Shown here: in pieces, positions 11,836 to 22,694 of the stretch | Layout of the letters: every line of letters starts with the position of its first letter | Position numbering within the stretch: position 1 is the first letter of the stretch | From: Talpa occidentalis | Taxonomy: Eukaryota; Chordata; Mammalia; Eulipotyphla; Talpidae | Length of the DNA: 64,000 nucleotides | Direction of reading: 5' to 3' | Assembly (NCBI RefSeq): GCF_014898055.3 | Contig: NW_026555331.1 | Coordinates: 104,901,194 to 104,965,193 of the forward strand | Program-made: the position numbers and the translations under genes | The notes under the pieces: generated by a model | The model's database searches: none | What the model was told of the DNA's origin: nothing | The model's input: only the letters and a program-made list of their open reading frames with translations

Positions 11836-12015
11836 AAAACTTAAATAAGGGACCAGGAAAATGAATAACTGTAAGAAAGTGAAAATCAAAATTAACAAAA
11901 AACTATGAACCAGAGACACTCTATAGGGGGAGGGAGGAGGGGAGGGATTGGGGTCAAAATAAGGGGGTTGCAATTGTATGGGGAATATAAAAAAATAAAA
12001 TGAATTTGCTATTAC
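11093..12015 (+). mobile_element. Young 5'-truncated L1 3' end
   Basis: The insertion comprises the ORF2 tail, a 3' UTR with a G-rich tract (11926-11953) and an A-rich end with AATAAA-like sequence near 11990-12000. Candidate target-site duplications are AAATCTTAACAA at 11081-11092 and AAATCATTAACAA at 12016-12028, which differ by one inserted base. The last 350 bp are about 97% identical by eye to the second copy at 59114, so both belong to one recent subfamily. The first few bases of the element are uncertain. Confidence 0.85.
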
Positions 12016-12028
12016 AAATCATTAACAA

Positions 12029-13135
12029 TATCTTGCATTAAGACGTGAATCTTGCATACAGAATCATGTAAATATCTTGCATGTATAAACCACCCATGCA
12101 TGCATCATGCATGGCTCTTTATTGCTCACATGACAGAAGATGCAGTAAATATACATCACTGACAGTTTGGCTCCGAACTCATCTACCTCTAGTCCTCTAC
12201 ATGCTTTTTACACTCCAGCAGCTCCTGACCTCTGCACACACCTTGCTCACACTCCACACCTTTCCTTTTGATTATCCAGTTTGCTTCATCCAGACCCACC
12301 ACCTGCTCTTGCAGGTTCTACTCGGGGCCCCCACAACTGGTGAAGGGAGACCCTGTGGCTGCTGATTAAGTTCAGCCCATGGGAGGCACCAGGAGGAAAT
12401 GAGGGTCTGTAGATTACTGTCCTACTCTAGCCAGGCATGATTTTGGCAGTGGCCACAATTCTGTACCTGGGGCTGCAGTTCCCGTTGACCACCCTTTCCT
12501 AAGCACCTCTGCCCTGGGGCTGGAATAGCGTCCCCTCCCTTGCCATTTAGTGGGCATACTGCTGCTAGGTCCTGGCTGCCTCAACATCCCTGAACCCAGT
12601 CACACCTCCCTTCGTTTAGCTCTTTTTCTGTTGGGACAATGACTGGTAAATTTCTGTAACTTAGGCCGTTTCCTTCCTGGGACACCTTCTGCCTCACCCA
12701 CTTCTCAGCAACCACATACATGCTCCAAAGTCCACTACAAAGGATACCTCCCCTTCAAAGCTGGGACCCTATTTGTAGAATTTGCCGGGTACACACATCT
12801 ATTAAAAGTGGGATTTACCCTTTAAAGTGCTTTTGTTTCCAACACTCTGCTTCTCCAGAGCCACCTCTTCCTCTCCTGTCCCTAATGCTTCAGCACAGAG
12901 GTTGGCAAATAGCTGTGATTACTGAAAGGTCAATGAATGAAAGGTAATAGGAATCTTAATTATGAAATGACATCACAATTATATGCCCAGGGGTAGTATT
13001 TTCTAGCATAGTGTCTACAGTGCTGTTTCTCCTGAATTCTCATTCTGGGAGCCTCTATTCTCTGTTCTCTACGTGTAACCGCTGGTGCACGGTGAGCCGG
13101 CTGCTGGTGGTGCCAGCTCCCTACATCACCTGGCA
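12029..13135. other. Unique non-coding sequence with short local repeats
   Basis: Three copies of TCTTGCAT occur at 12031, 12050 and 12075, and an ATGCAT-rich palindromic stretch lies at 12095-12114. The rest shows no recognisable gene. The chance frame at 12081-12365 (94 codons) has no recognisable features. Confidence 0.45.
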
Positions 13136-13140
13136 GGGTG

Positions 13141-13270
13141 TTTTCTGCTTATTATGCTAATTAGATTTTACTTGAAAGATGTAATTATTGCTGCAGCCCA
13201 CAGAAATAATTAATGGCCAATTTTAGTGGGCAAAATATTCATTAATCAAGCCAACAGACAAGAGACCTGC
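13141..13270. promoter_or_regulatory. Possible conserved non-coding element, homeodomain-site rich
   Basis: Four TAAT-type homeodomain cores lie within about 90 bp: TAATTAG at 13158, TAATTATT at 13182, AATAATTAAT at 13205 and ATTAATCAAG at 13241. The stretch carries no repeat signature and has the texture of vertebrate developmental enhancers. This is inferred from motif density alone; no conservation could be tested here. Confidence 0.3.
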
Positions 13271-13274
13271 AGAG

Positions 13275-15170
13275 TTTAAGAAAGGTCCTTTGAGAAGAGA
13301 AAAAAAGATAATCACCTAGAGATTTCTCCTTTCCATAAATCTAGGTTAAATCTATTCAATTATAGTCTCTTGAAAGTTTACATTTCAGATCTAGTTCAAT
13401 GACTTCTAATGAAGCCCTGGTTTCAACTTTTGGGTTTTAAACGGCATTGCACAAAATTATTTTATCATTGCACTGCATGAAAAGGTTGATGAAAAAGGGG
13501 GCACTTATCTCTTACTTGGGTCTCTTTAAAATGCTTAGACAATTAAGGATTTATAAGCAGGAAAACATCAGCCTCTGTTTTCTGATAGGAAAGTCAAGGA
13601 GGACGGTGTCATAACAGGAACACTATCTGCTAGGGGAATGGTTACATCATCTTTGTCCCTTATTAACAATTAGTCTTTCAAAATCTGAGGGTGAGAGGGG
13701 ACTTGAAGTTCTTCTAACCCCTTCGTAATCAGAGTCTAGGGAACTATTTCCCTATGAAAAAGGCATAGTGATCCAGACATTAGATCAAACCTACACTTAC
13801 TATTCAGAGAGATTTCAGTACCAAAGAGCATCGTACCACATAAAAAATGAGCCCCCCCTCCAATTTTGTTCCCCCCAGCCCTTTTCCTTGATGCCCTTTT
13901 GTAATATTCATATCCTCAGATTCATGTCACCTGTATATTTACTAGATGTCTTTCCCTATTAGACTACAAGGGCTTGTGGGACAAGGAGAGACGAGTTGCA
14001 GAAGGCAGCATACAACAACTGACAGTCAAGCAGGCTTTTAAACCAGAGAAACTTTCCATGTTTTCATTGACTTTTAAATGGTAACAACCATATTCTAGCC
14101 TCTACATGCTCATAAAGCTGTTTAACAGCCCAGAAAGAAAATAATAATAATTTTGTTTTAAGTAATGTTCACCAAGCACATCTTAATAGTCTGGACACTG
14201 GAGTATTTTTCATTCAGAGTAATGATCTCCAGGGCTAAAAAATAATATAATTATAACTGAATGGCACGGTCAGCTAAATCACAACCAGAAATGCACTGGT
14301 ATGTATTTCATTCACTGTGTCAAAAAATCTTCATTCTGGACCATCAACATAGCACTAAATTTTGATCTGTCATTGAAAACAGGTCACTTCTATTTCTGGC
14401 TTGCAGCATGGTAACAGGGTCCAGCAACTGGCAAAGACAGCTAATATTTCACATTAAATCTCTCCACCTGACCTTCTGAATCAAAAGTGGAAAGACTCGC
14501 GAATAAGGATTTATTTATTCTATAAATATCCCCTTCTTAAAAAAAAAAAAATCTCTAGAAGTATGTAAAGAAATAGCAAAATTCTCGGGAAGAAAATGCG
14601 TTGTTGGTAGGACGGCCACGAAGATCAGTGAAGGTGGGTTCCGTCCCTGAGCTGCTTCCTTGTCAAGACAGGTAGGAGACAAGAGGCAGCTCTAGGCGTC
14701 TTGGCAAACTTCAGAAAAAGCTGGACAGGCACTTCCAAGGAAGGAATATGGAGTCAAAGGGTGAGCCGTTCACTCTGGGAGTGGCCTGGCTGGCCCTTTG
14801 CCATCTACCACCACTGAGCTAAATTAGGATGTACACAGGAAGGATAAAAAACGTACCCTGCAGAAGAAGACACTGTCTCCTGAGATTCTCTAAGACTAGT
14901 TTTGAAATCACATGTGTTTGCATATTTAAACTATGTTTTTACCTTTCTTTTACTCTTCCTTTAAATAAAACTGAGAAAAGCTTTGTAGATGCCTCGCCTC
15001 CTTGATCCCCAATATAAGCCTGGTAAAGAGACCCTCCTACCCGCTGCACCCTCCAGTCACCCCCATCTGTAGACTTACCACATTGTGCTGAAACCACTCA
15101 CCCGACTGGCGTCCTCTCCCACAATGTTGGTACTGCCCACTGGGGTGTTTTCTAAAGCACACGTGGGTAC
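13275..15170. other. Unique non-coding sequence
   Basis: No gene or young repeat was recognised. An A-run sits near 14539-14551. The short frame at 13768-13962 looks like chance. Confidence 0.45.
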
Positions 15171-15175
15171 ACACT

Positions 15176-15270
15176 GATTCTGACTGAACTGATTTGGGAT
15201 GAAAGACCCACTAAGTGAGGCCCCTAGAGCTTTAAATGCCCCTCAGGTGATTCTAACATATAGCTCCCCG
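15176..15270 (-). mobile_element. MER5-like hAT remnant
   Basis: The phrases 'gattctgactgaactgatttggga', 'agctttaaatgcccctcaggtgattctaac' resemble the right half of MER5A. It is diverged and non-coding, and lies close to the second MER5-like piece at 15439. Confidence 0.5.
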
Positions 15271-15294
15271 AGGCACTGGGGCTGGTTTCACCCT

Positions 15295-15375
15295 TAATTC
15301 CCCAGCGCCCTCCCTCCACCTTGGCGCCCAGCACAGTGCCTGCTCACTAAATACTAGCTGAATAAATAGAAGACT
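15295..15375 (+). repeat. MIR/L2-type 3' end fragment
   Basis: The phrase 'cccagcacagtgcctgctcactaaatactagctgaataaatag' is the common end of old MIR/L2 repeats in mammals. It is too short to say which family it belongs to. Confidence 0.5.
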
Positions 15376-15438
15376 GTCCCATGATTGAAGTGGGGGGTCA
15401 ACATAGGAGGCACATTTGGGACAGGTTTCTATACTAAT

Positions 15439-15590
15439 ACTGAGCTTCTCAAACTTGACTGTGTGTCAGACTCACACGGGGCCCACTCCAGGGTGTGATT
15501 TAGAAGCTCTGGGATGTGCCGAAACTGCATTGTAACAGGTGATATGGGTGCTGAGAATCTCTAGACCACGCTTCCAGAACCACCACACCA
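15439..15590 (+). mobile_element. MER5A-like hAT-Charlie remnant
   Basis: The sequence begins 'actgagcttctcaaacttgact' and continues with 'gtgtcagactcacac', 'gatttagaagctctggg' and 'gagaatctctagaccacgcttcc'. This is the order expected for MER5A, a short non-autonomous eutherian DNA transposon. No coding capacity is present. Confidence 0.6.
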
Positions 15591-15594
15591 ACAG

Positions 15595-16828
15595 AGACCT
15601 AAGCTGCCTGGCAATCTTAGGGTAGGGGACACGTGGTGACACATGACTACCTGGGCTGCAGGCATCTCTGACTGCTTGGCCAATAACCATATCACCGTGG
15701 GGAATGTCACAAGGAGGAATTTAATCCTGTCTGACTGCTGGCCATAGACCCAGGCCAAGGAAACCTCCCCTCTGGAAGGCTCCCAATTCAATCTGCAATC
15801 TTTAATTTTCATGGCCGAAGTGGCACAATCATCCATCACATGTTCACTGCCATTCAGAATTAAAACCAGCAAGAACAATAGACTGCCATCAACGTTTAAA
15901 TAAAAATTACAGAACTATTTCCTAGAAATAGGCCCAAGATCAAATTTTCCCAGTACAATCAGTGTCAGACTTAGGCCAGAAAACAAACCCATGGCTGCTT
16001 GTTAAATCAACTCAAGCACTAGATTCTACAGCTGTAAAAATAGGGTGATTTAAAATCCAAGCTTCTAATAGCCACCCAAATAGATGCTGTACCAGAATTA
16101 TTCAGTAAAAAATGAACTTTTTCAACTATTCATGCTTTCTTAGACAAGGTAAGGCATAAAGAAAATACCCAGTGGGCCAGGTTCTCCCAAGAACAGGCTG
16201 GTCACTGGTTCCCAGGAATGGAAGGAGGGGCTGCACCAGCCCTGCCCACGCCCTCCAGCCACAGAACAAGCTCTTCATCTGTCCTCTGGATTCTAGCCAG
16301 CAGGGATACATCTGGATGTCAGAAACAGAATATGTCTCGATCTTCCAACAGTTAATCTGTGAGGAGTTTCTGGAGCAGAAGTAAACTGGAAATTGTGGTT
16401 TCTGGAAAAGGACTGTCATTAGGTAGAGAGAGGCATAAAGATGGAGAGCTTGCCCACATGACGTTTTATCAAAGGGACCTAACAGCTCCATGAAATGGCA
16501 TAAGGACTACATGTAATGTAGTGTCCTGGATGCGCTCCCAGATCAGAAAAGGATATTGTTAGAACTAAGGAAAGCTGAACAAAATGTGAACTTTATCCAT
16601 GGGGTTCATAATTCTGACAGTGTATACTAACGCACTAGGGAAATTGAGTGTGGGAATAGATACCCGTATACTTTTCCTGTAAATCTAGAACTACTCTAAA
16701 GTTACATTTAAAAAAAAAAATCAGATCTGATGCCCTGAGACACTTGTTAAAACAAGATAGGAGCGACACAGCTTGGTGGTGTCTATCACATCATGCTTTT
16801 TATATTTTAACAGTATTTCATAATTTAA
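15595..16828. other. Unique non-coding sequence
   Basis: No gene was recognised. Overlapping chance frames occur on both strands (for example 16126-16491 minus, 121 codons) without domain features. Confidence 0.45.
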
Positions 16829-16842
16829 AATATTTAAAATTT

Positions 16843-17095
16843 GGGCCTCCCCTGGTGGTGCAGGCGGTTGAGCACAGCACTGTGAAGCTGTCCGCAGCCT
16901 ATGCAGTGCCGGTTCGATTCCGGCCGGCCGTCCAGCGAGGGTCCCACATGGTGAGGCAGACCTCCCTTGTGGTGCCTGCTGCTTCCCTCAGCAGTGTATT
17001 TCATCAGTCTGCCTGTTCTGTTCCCTGCTCTGTCTCTTCCCACCCTCCTGTGCATCTGGCCTATACCCCAGTTCTTGTATAATCTTTAAAAAAAT
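16843..17095 (+). mobile_element. tRNA-derived SINE, long form
   Basis: The tRNA-like head is well preserved. It opens GGGCCTCCCCTGGTGGTG and carries the B-box match GGTTCGATTCC near 16912. The body resembles the copies at 4147, 33838 and 52084, but the 'ggtgaat' and 'gcataaataaa' parts are missing or altered. The flanking duplications are AATATTTAAAATTT at 16829-16842 and AAAATTTAAAATTT at 17096-17109, with one mismatch. Its head is the closest of the long copies to a functional Pol III promoter. Confidence 0.85.
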
Positions 17096-17109
17096 AAAAT
17101 TTAAAATTT

Positions 17110-17805
17110 ATGATCATAAAAGTCACACACACACATTTTTCTTTGCTACTTCATCACACGTTCCCATGGAGCCTTAAACTCAGTTAGGCCCCTTAATTGT
17201 GAAGCTGAGAGCTGTCAGAAGAGCACTGCTCTTCCCAGCAGCAGAGTTGCGTAAATGAGGGCAAAGAGGGTCTCTGTGCTCACGGGAGTGAATGAAACAG
17301 TGGAATTTCCAGGCCCTGTGCCTCAGCCCCAGCCACGTGGGTACTGCCATGTCTGGACTGCCTTCAGTCAGAGGTAACCCATCCCATACTCCCTGCTCCA
17401 GGGGCCTCACTGAGCCATGCTTCCATTGCCAGCCCAGATCCCTTGATAGCCCACAGATGAATGAACTTACTGCTTGTTTACCTTCTCCAATCTCTGCAGG
17501 AGTTAAAAACAGGTGGTGAAAACATGAGAATGGGAATGCAGGGGAAAGGGGATGGCTAGCAGGCCCAGATGACCCGTAAACTGAATCCCAACCCTGGGAT
17601 AGTGGGACATTCACGGTTGCCCACATGCTCCTGAGGCTGGCTATTTTTGCTCCGCTGTTTTAATGCCAATACCAAGGAATGTGTGTGTGGCGGCCAGCCT
17701 TGCTCAACACCTCTGCTTGGGTCACATCCAGGCTAAATGAGTGAGGAGTGGGTGGGGGTACAAGAGGGTACCATTCAGAAGCTCAAGAAATAAAACTGCA
17801 GGCTT
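17110..17805. other. Unique non-coding sequence
   Basis: No gene was recognised. The largest frame (17180-17626, minus, 148 codons) shows no family features and overlaps a chance frame on the other strand. Confidence 0.45.
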
Positions 17806-17811
17806 ACTGGT

Positions 17812-17980
17812 TTCTTACTAATTTTTTCAAACAACCCTTGACTTTAGAATAGTTTTAGGTTTCCAGAAAAACTACATAGTACACAGCTACATATTCCCAC
17901 GTCAATATCTTGTGCCTCTGGGCTCCTCCTGGCCCTTCTCCGTGTCTTCATTTCTTTCTGGACTTTTCTCCCTTCCACCC
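17812..17980. repeat. Possible old L1/HAL1-type fragment
   Basis: The phrases 'gactttagaatagttttaggtttccagaaaaactacatag' and 'cagctacatattcccacgtcaatatc' resemble a widespread old LINE segment. Family and orientation are uncertain. Confidence 0.4.
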
Positions 17981-18060
17981 CTCAGTGGAGTCATATGCAA
18001 CCCACCCTAAAGGGTCCATTAAAGTCCTAAAAGCAGCCTAAGATTTCTCTGCTTTTTCTC

Positions 18061-18245
18061 ATCCTTTATTTCATTCATTCTTTTACAGAACAGATAACTA
18101 TTGAATATCTACTCTGTGGCAGGCACGGTTGTAGGCACTAGAATTCAGCAGTGAACAAAAAAGAGAAAAGCCCTCTGCTGTGGAGTTTACATTCTGAGAA
18201 GGGAAAGAATGAATAAACACACTATCTACTGTGTCAGGAAGAAAA
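18061..18245 (+). repeat. L2 LINE 3' fragment
   Basis: The phrases 'gaatatctactctgtggcaggcacgg', 'gcactagaattcagcagtgaac' and 'gtggagtttacattctgag' are the classic L2 3' order. It is probably part of the same old element as the fragment starting at 18640. Confidence 0.7.
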
Positions 18246-18639
18246 CTAGATCAAGGGAAGACTGGTGCCATAGTCCTGGTCCCGTACTGGCACTTAACAA
18301 CTTTATTTAACATGTTTAATGTTTCCTCTTCAGCTAGAAACCCCATGTTCTCAAAGGACAGGAGCTATTTCAGGCTTCTTTCAGAATAGGTATGTGCAAC
18401 TATTCCATGCTCCAACAATTCTGTTGCAAGAATTTATATAATGCAGCTGATTTCTATTTGCATCCTCTGGATGCAAAGGAAAGTTGGATTAATCCATCTA
18501 CACTGGGCCTCTGCACTCTGCAGTGAGTCACCTATTCTGCACCCATTCACCTCGACCCTGTCTCCTGTCCACTGCAGCTTTGATGGGCCCCCAAGGAATT
18601 AGTCAGATGTGATTCTGCCTTCATGATGTGTATAGTTTG

Positions 18640-19030
18640 GAGAAAAAGACAACCACAGGCAGTAAACAGGAAATAATTTCAATGTGTGGCCATTTCTATG
18701 AAGAAACAGCCAAGAGATGAAAAGGGGAGGAATAGCAATGAGTTTGGGGAGGCTCCCTCTGAGAAGGTGATGTTCCAGCTGAGATGTACAGGTTGAGAAG
18801 GATGTGGCCAGGCAAAGTGCAGGAAGGGTACAGCTGAGACAGTGAGAGCAGTGTTCCTGGCGGGGGAGACGGCAAGAGCAAAGCCTTTGAGGGAGTTGCT
18901 GTGTGTGTTCAGAGCTGAGTTAGTGTGGTGGTGAGGCTGAGAAGCAGAAGCCAGCTCATGCAGGCCCTCAGGGGCCACTGCAGGGAGTGTGGCATTTATT
19001 CCAAGTGCAATGGGAAGCCAGAGAAGAATC
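18640..19030 (+). repeat. L2 LINE 3' fragment
   Basis: The phrases 'ggaggctccctctgagaagg', 'gatgttccagctgagatgtac', 'aggaagggtacagctgag', 'tggtggtgaggctgagaagc' and 'gtgcaatgggaagccagag' occur in L2 order. The spacing from the piece at 18061 fits one decayed element interrupted by divergent sequence. The minus-strand frames across it are accidental. Confidence 0.65.
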
Positions 19031-19034
19031 TAAG

Positions 19035-20560
19035 CAGCAGTGAACATGGATTTATACTTTAAGATGATTGCTCAATAAGATGCCCCCAGAATTGGGGTGC
19101 CCATATGTCAGTTTGTGGGGGGCAATGTCATTCTATGCCTGTTGCCCCAGCATGTTATTAACATTTTACTCTCCAAAGTGTAGATTAAAAGAAATATTAT
19201 AGAGCTGTCCTCTCCAGAACCCATTATTATAACTAATATGATTCACTGCAACATAAAATCTGTTATTCTACGAGCCAATCTTGGGCCCCTCAAACCAAAC
19301 ACTTCTAGCAGATGCTGAATACAACACAGTCTATAATGTCAAGTTAAGCCTGTACTTCATAGTAATTTGAAAAAGGTTCTACTGTATTCTGGTGTGGTTT
19401 TTTTTTTTTTTTGAGACAGGAAGAAAATTCTATAAACTTCTTTCCACGATGTATTCTGTGTTTCACAACTACTGCAGGGAAAAACTTTTCCACAGATCAA
19501 ATCTAAAATTTTTGCAGCTCAGCTAGAGTTTGTCCTCACTCAAAAATGGACAAATGGCCAGTCATAGCTCTCTGCATGGAGATAGTGAGCGCCCTGTTCT
19601 AGAAGCAGCTGGCCAAAGCCATCTCTGACGTGCTCCAGGTTATATAACCCCTGTTTCTCTAACCTCTCCTCTCAGGTCTTATTTTTCAAATGTTCAATCA
19701 TCCTTGTGGCTCCTGTTTGTCCTTGCCAAGTTCTTCATTCTGACACAGTACTTCTAAAGTTATATTCCAGAAGGCCTCTGCTATTTCCCCTACGGAATCT
19801 TTCCAGAAGCTTCAAATCTGCTCTCCTCCACATCTAAGCCATGGATTGGGAAACTGGAAACAGTTCTGCCATCCCACTGTACCTCCTGTCTTGCTTTCAC
19901 CTGTCCTCCTTGGACCAGACCACCTAAAGAGAGGATTAAGCATCCTCTTACCGCATCTGGGTTACAAAGGCATGGTTGGTGGAAAACTCTGTTGACCTGG
20001 ATTATCCTCCCTCTTCATATTCCATCCTAGAACCACAGAATGTCAGGGTGGAAGCAACCTTAGTAATACTCTTTTCATTTAGTAGATTTATTTAAGGCCA
20101 ATCTAATAAAGAACCCATAGAAGGGCTGGAACTCACCCTGGACTGGAGCCCTGCCCTCTGCTCTGCCACCCCCTCCATCAATCCCAGGAAACACTGCTGC
20201 CGGCCAATTGTTTTCCATTGACTTGTGTGTACAAATCTTTCCCTGTCCCCCTCCTTGCCTCTGTTTTGCTTCTTGTGGGTTGAGGATAGATTTAATAGGT
20301 CTCTGTATTTTTCACAACATGGTATTTTCTTTGCAGGACTTAGATATTTGCTGACCAATGCACAAGTGGATTCTTAAGGCTCCTCATTAGTTTTTATTTA
20401 ATGACACAGGTTTCCCTCGTTATCTGAAAGTAGAGCTTTCCTGGTTGGTTCCTGCTTTGTAGTTTTTGGGGTTTTTTGTTTTGTTTTGTTTTTTTTGATC
20501 TGGGAATGCTCAAAATTGTTTCAGTATAAATTAATGGTAACGTTCCCAGTATAACAAGAA
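19035..20560. other. Unique non-coding sequence
   Basis: No gene was recognised. It holds a T-run near 19400-19412 and a G/T-rich (TTTTG)n-like patch near 20470-20500. A short segment at 20033-20095 ('cacagaatgtcagggtggaagcaacc') is faintly MIR-like. Confidence 0.45.
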
Positions 20561-20564
20561 TAAT

Positions 20565-20755
20565 GTTTCCAGCTGCTGGGTGGGCACAGGCTATGGGCAC
20601 AAACAGAGCCAGGTCAAAACCAGACTCTGCCACTTGTTTACTAGTTATGATTCAGCTGACTATGGGAAAGAGATCTCAACTTTCTTCATCAGAAAAAAAT
20701 GGACATAATATACCTAGCTCTCTATGAAGGTTAAAGGGGCACACCAGGGCTCTTC
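20565..20755 (+). repeat. MIR SINE fragment
   Basis: The phrases 'ccagactctgccacttgtttactag', 'gggaaagagatctcaactttcttcatcag' and 'atggacataatatacctagc' followed by 'gaaggttaaa' follow MIR plus-strand order with decay. Confidence 0.5.
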
Positions 20756-20759
20756 ATTT

Positions 20760-22010
20760 CCCTGGCTTTGCTTAATTATTAGAGCCTCCTACTTTTTCTC
20801 CCTGGGTTAATTTTTTAATAAAACAAGATCCATACTGGTATTACTCACGACATCATTTCTTCCTACCCCGAGCTACTTAAAAAACCTCCACAGATAAGTG
20901 ATAAAACTATGCTGTTGTTTATATCCTTTTGCAAAAATTTAAGTGCTGAGAGAACACCAAAGTGAGGGGATTCCTAAGGTTTTTTGGTAACAAAACTAAA
21001 AGCTAGGAAGATACTTAATTTGAGAGAGAACTAAGAGAAGCTCCTGATGAGATGTGAACCAATGGAAAATGCACAGGATAATCAGCAGGGAAGGCAGTAC
21101 ACGGCCTAGGAGTGAGAGAAAAGGAAATGCGTGTAGCCAGCCTGTGTCTTTGACTGTGTCTTCCTCTGATGGTTTATAAGCTGAAGGAGACACTTAATTC
21201 TCTAACACCCAGGACTGATACCATACTGACATCTTGTGGTTATAAGTTTCATGACACTTAGGTGGCCCCAACGCAGACTGGCCTGCACATTAACATTACT
21301 TCCAGCTGTCAATTTTGCTGCATTTAAGAAACTTCCAATGTTTTCTCAACCACAAGCTCACTGTTTTCACACAATGGAAACAGAAGTGAGGTAAGATAGC
21401 TGCTGTTGTGTCCAGTGCAGCTTCATTCTAACCCACATGGGTACTCTGTCTCAGTGCAGCTACCTTTGACAAAAGTCAGTTTCCAAGCATTTCCATCTTC
21501 TGCCTGAGCATTTTTTTCTTATCTGGCACCTGAGACTGGGTAAGAGTGATATTAAAAAGTATTGGTTGTTTTAAAAGTGAAATGGAAACTACAGCTGGAG
21601 TTTTCAAATACCTACGAAACCCCCACCTAGTGAAGTCTGAGAGAGGAAGTGAGGAAAGAGAAAAGTAACTTAGTTCTTTGGAATTCTGAAATGAAACTTC
21701 TTTCTGTAACCAAACACAGGAGTCCCCTGGTAAGGGATGGAGGCCTGAAGTCCTGCGGCTCGCAGACCCCAGGTTGGATGGTTTGTTGACGGCATTCAAA
21801 GCACTAGTTGACTGGTTCAGCACAGAGAACCCAGGGCCTAGAGGCGGTGGACATAGGTCCGGAAAGCAAAGGAAAAGTGGAGAACAGTCGGCTAAGGTGA
21901 GAGACAGCAGCAATGGCTTCCAGCAGCACTTACCTTTCCTGATGAGCAGGAGAGGGAAAATAGAGATGGACATGAAGGCATCATCGCAGGCTGGATAGAG
22001 TGGAGCGCGG
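20760..22010. other. Unique non-coding sequence with a long chance frame
   Basis: The minus-strand frame 21476-22018 is 180 codons long. It shows no recognisable domain, signal peptide or compositional sign of a protein, and it overlaps a plus-strand frame. I treat it as non-coding. No other feature was seen. Confidence 0.45.
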
Positions 22011-22014
22011 CTAG

Positions 22015-22190
22015 GCAATCAGACAAAACTGGACTTCATTCCAAAGCCCATCACTTTCCTAATTACTCTGAGTCTACTGCCTGAGCTCTCAAAATTCCAT
22101 CTCTTCAACAGAAAAGCAGAGATAATTCCTTTCACCTTGTAGCTGGGAGGAACGAATGAAATGGTGTGTAGAAGTGAGGACTCAGTACAC
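22015..22190 (+). repeat. MIR SINE fragment
   Basis: The phrases 'ctgagctctcaaaattccatctcttc', 'aacagaaaagcagagataattcc' and 'cttgtagctgggaggaacgaatgaaatg' match MIR order, decayed. Confidence 0.5.
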
Positions 22191-22499
22191 AGGAAGCATA
22201 CTGATGGCTGCAGAGAGCTTGAGGGAGGAGCAGGTGCAGAGATGGGTTTAGAAAAAGGCCACTCCACCTGTTGAAACCAGGTGTCTGTGTGAACCTGATG
22301 GATGGATGATGGACAGAGTCACCGAGTACCATGCTGAGGCATCTGACCAGCTCTTGCCTTCTCTGTGCTCCAATGCATCACACAGATCTTAATCACTTAG
22401 TTTTTTCATCCCTTTCTTGCCTCTCCCCAAGAGATGTTCTTTGCTGAAGACAGACCACATCTCAAAGCGCCCAGCAGAGGGCCACGTACACAGCAGCCA

Positions 22500-22690
22500 T
22501 ACAAGCAGCATCTGGCCTGGGCCCTTACTGTGCTGAGTTGCTTTTGGCAAATCAATGAACCCCTCCTGGTTGAAATTTCCTCTCAGTAAAATAACAACAC
22601 CTCCCTTCTTAGGTGGATGTGAGGATTAAATGTGAGTGCAAGTGAAGTGACCCAAGAGAGACCCAGTACCAGAAGACTTATCAGCGCTGT
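22500..22690 (+). repeat. MIR SINE fragment
   Basis: The phrases 'gttgcttttggcaaatcaatgaacccc', 'tttcctctcagtaaaataacaacacc' and 'ggtggatgtgaggattaaatg' fit the centre and 3' part of MIR. Confidence 0.6.
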
Positions 22691-22694
22691 ACCT

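Noticed and set aside
16834..17055. Frames across the SINE at 16843
   Set aside because: Translations of SINE sequence on both strands; no protein function.
17180..17626. 148-codon minus-strand reading frame
   Set aside because: No family resemblance and a competing plus-strand frame over the same bases.
18679..18978. 99-codon minus-strand frame
   Set aside because: Lies antisense to an L2 repeat; it is a by-product of repeat composition.
21476..22018. 180-codon minus-strand reading frame
   Set aside because: No recognised domain, overlaps a frame on the other strand and a length reachable by chance in 64 kb of six-frame translation.
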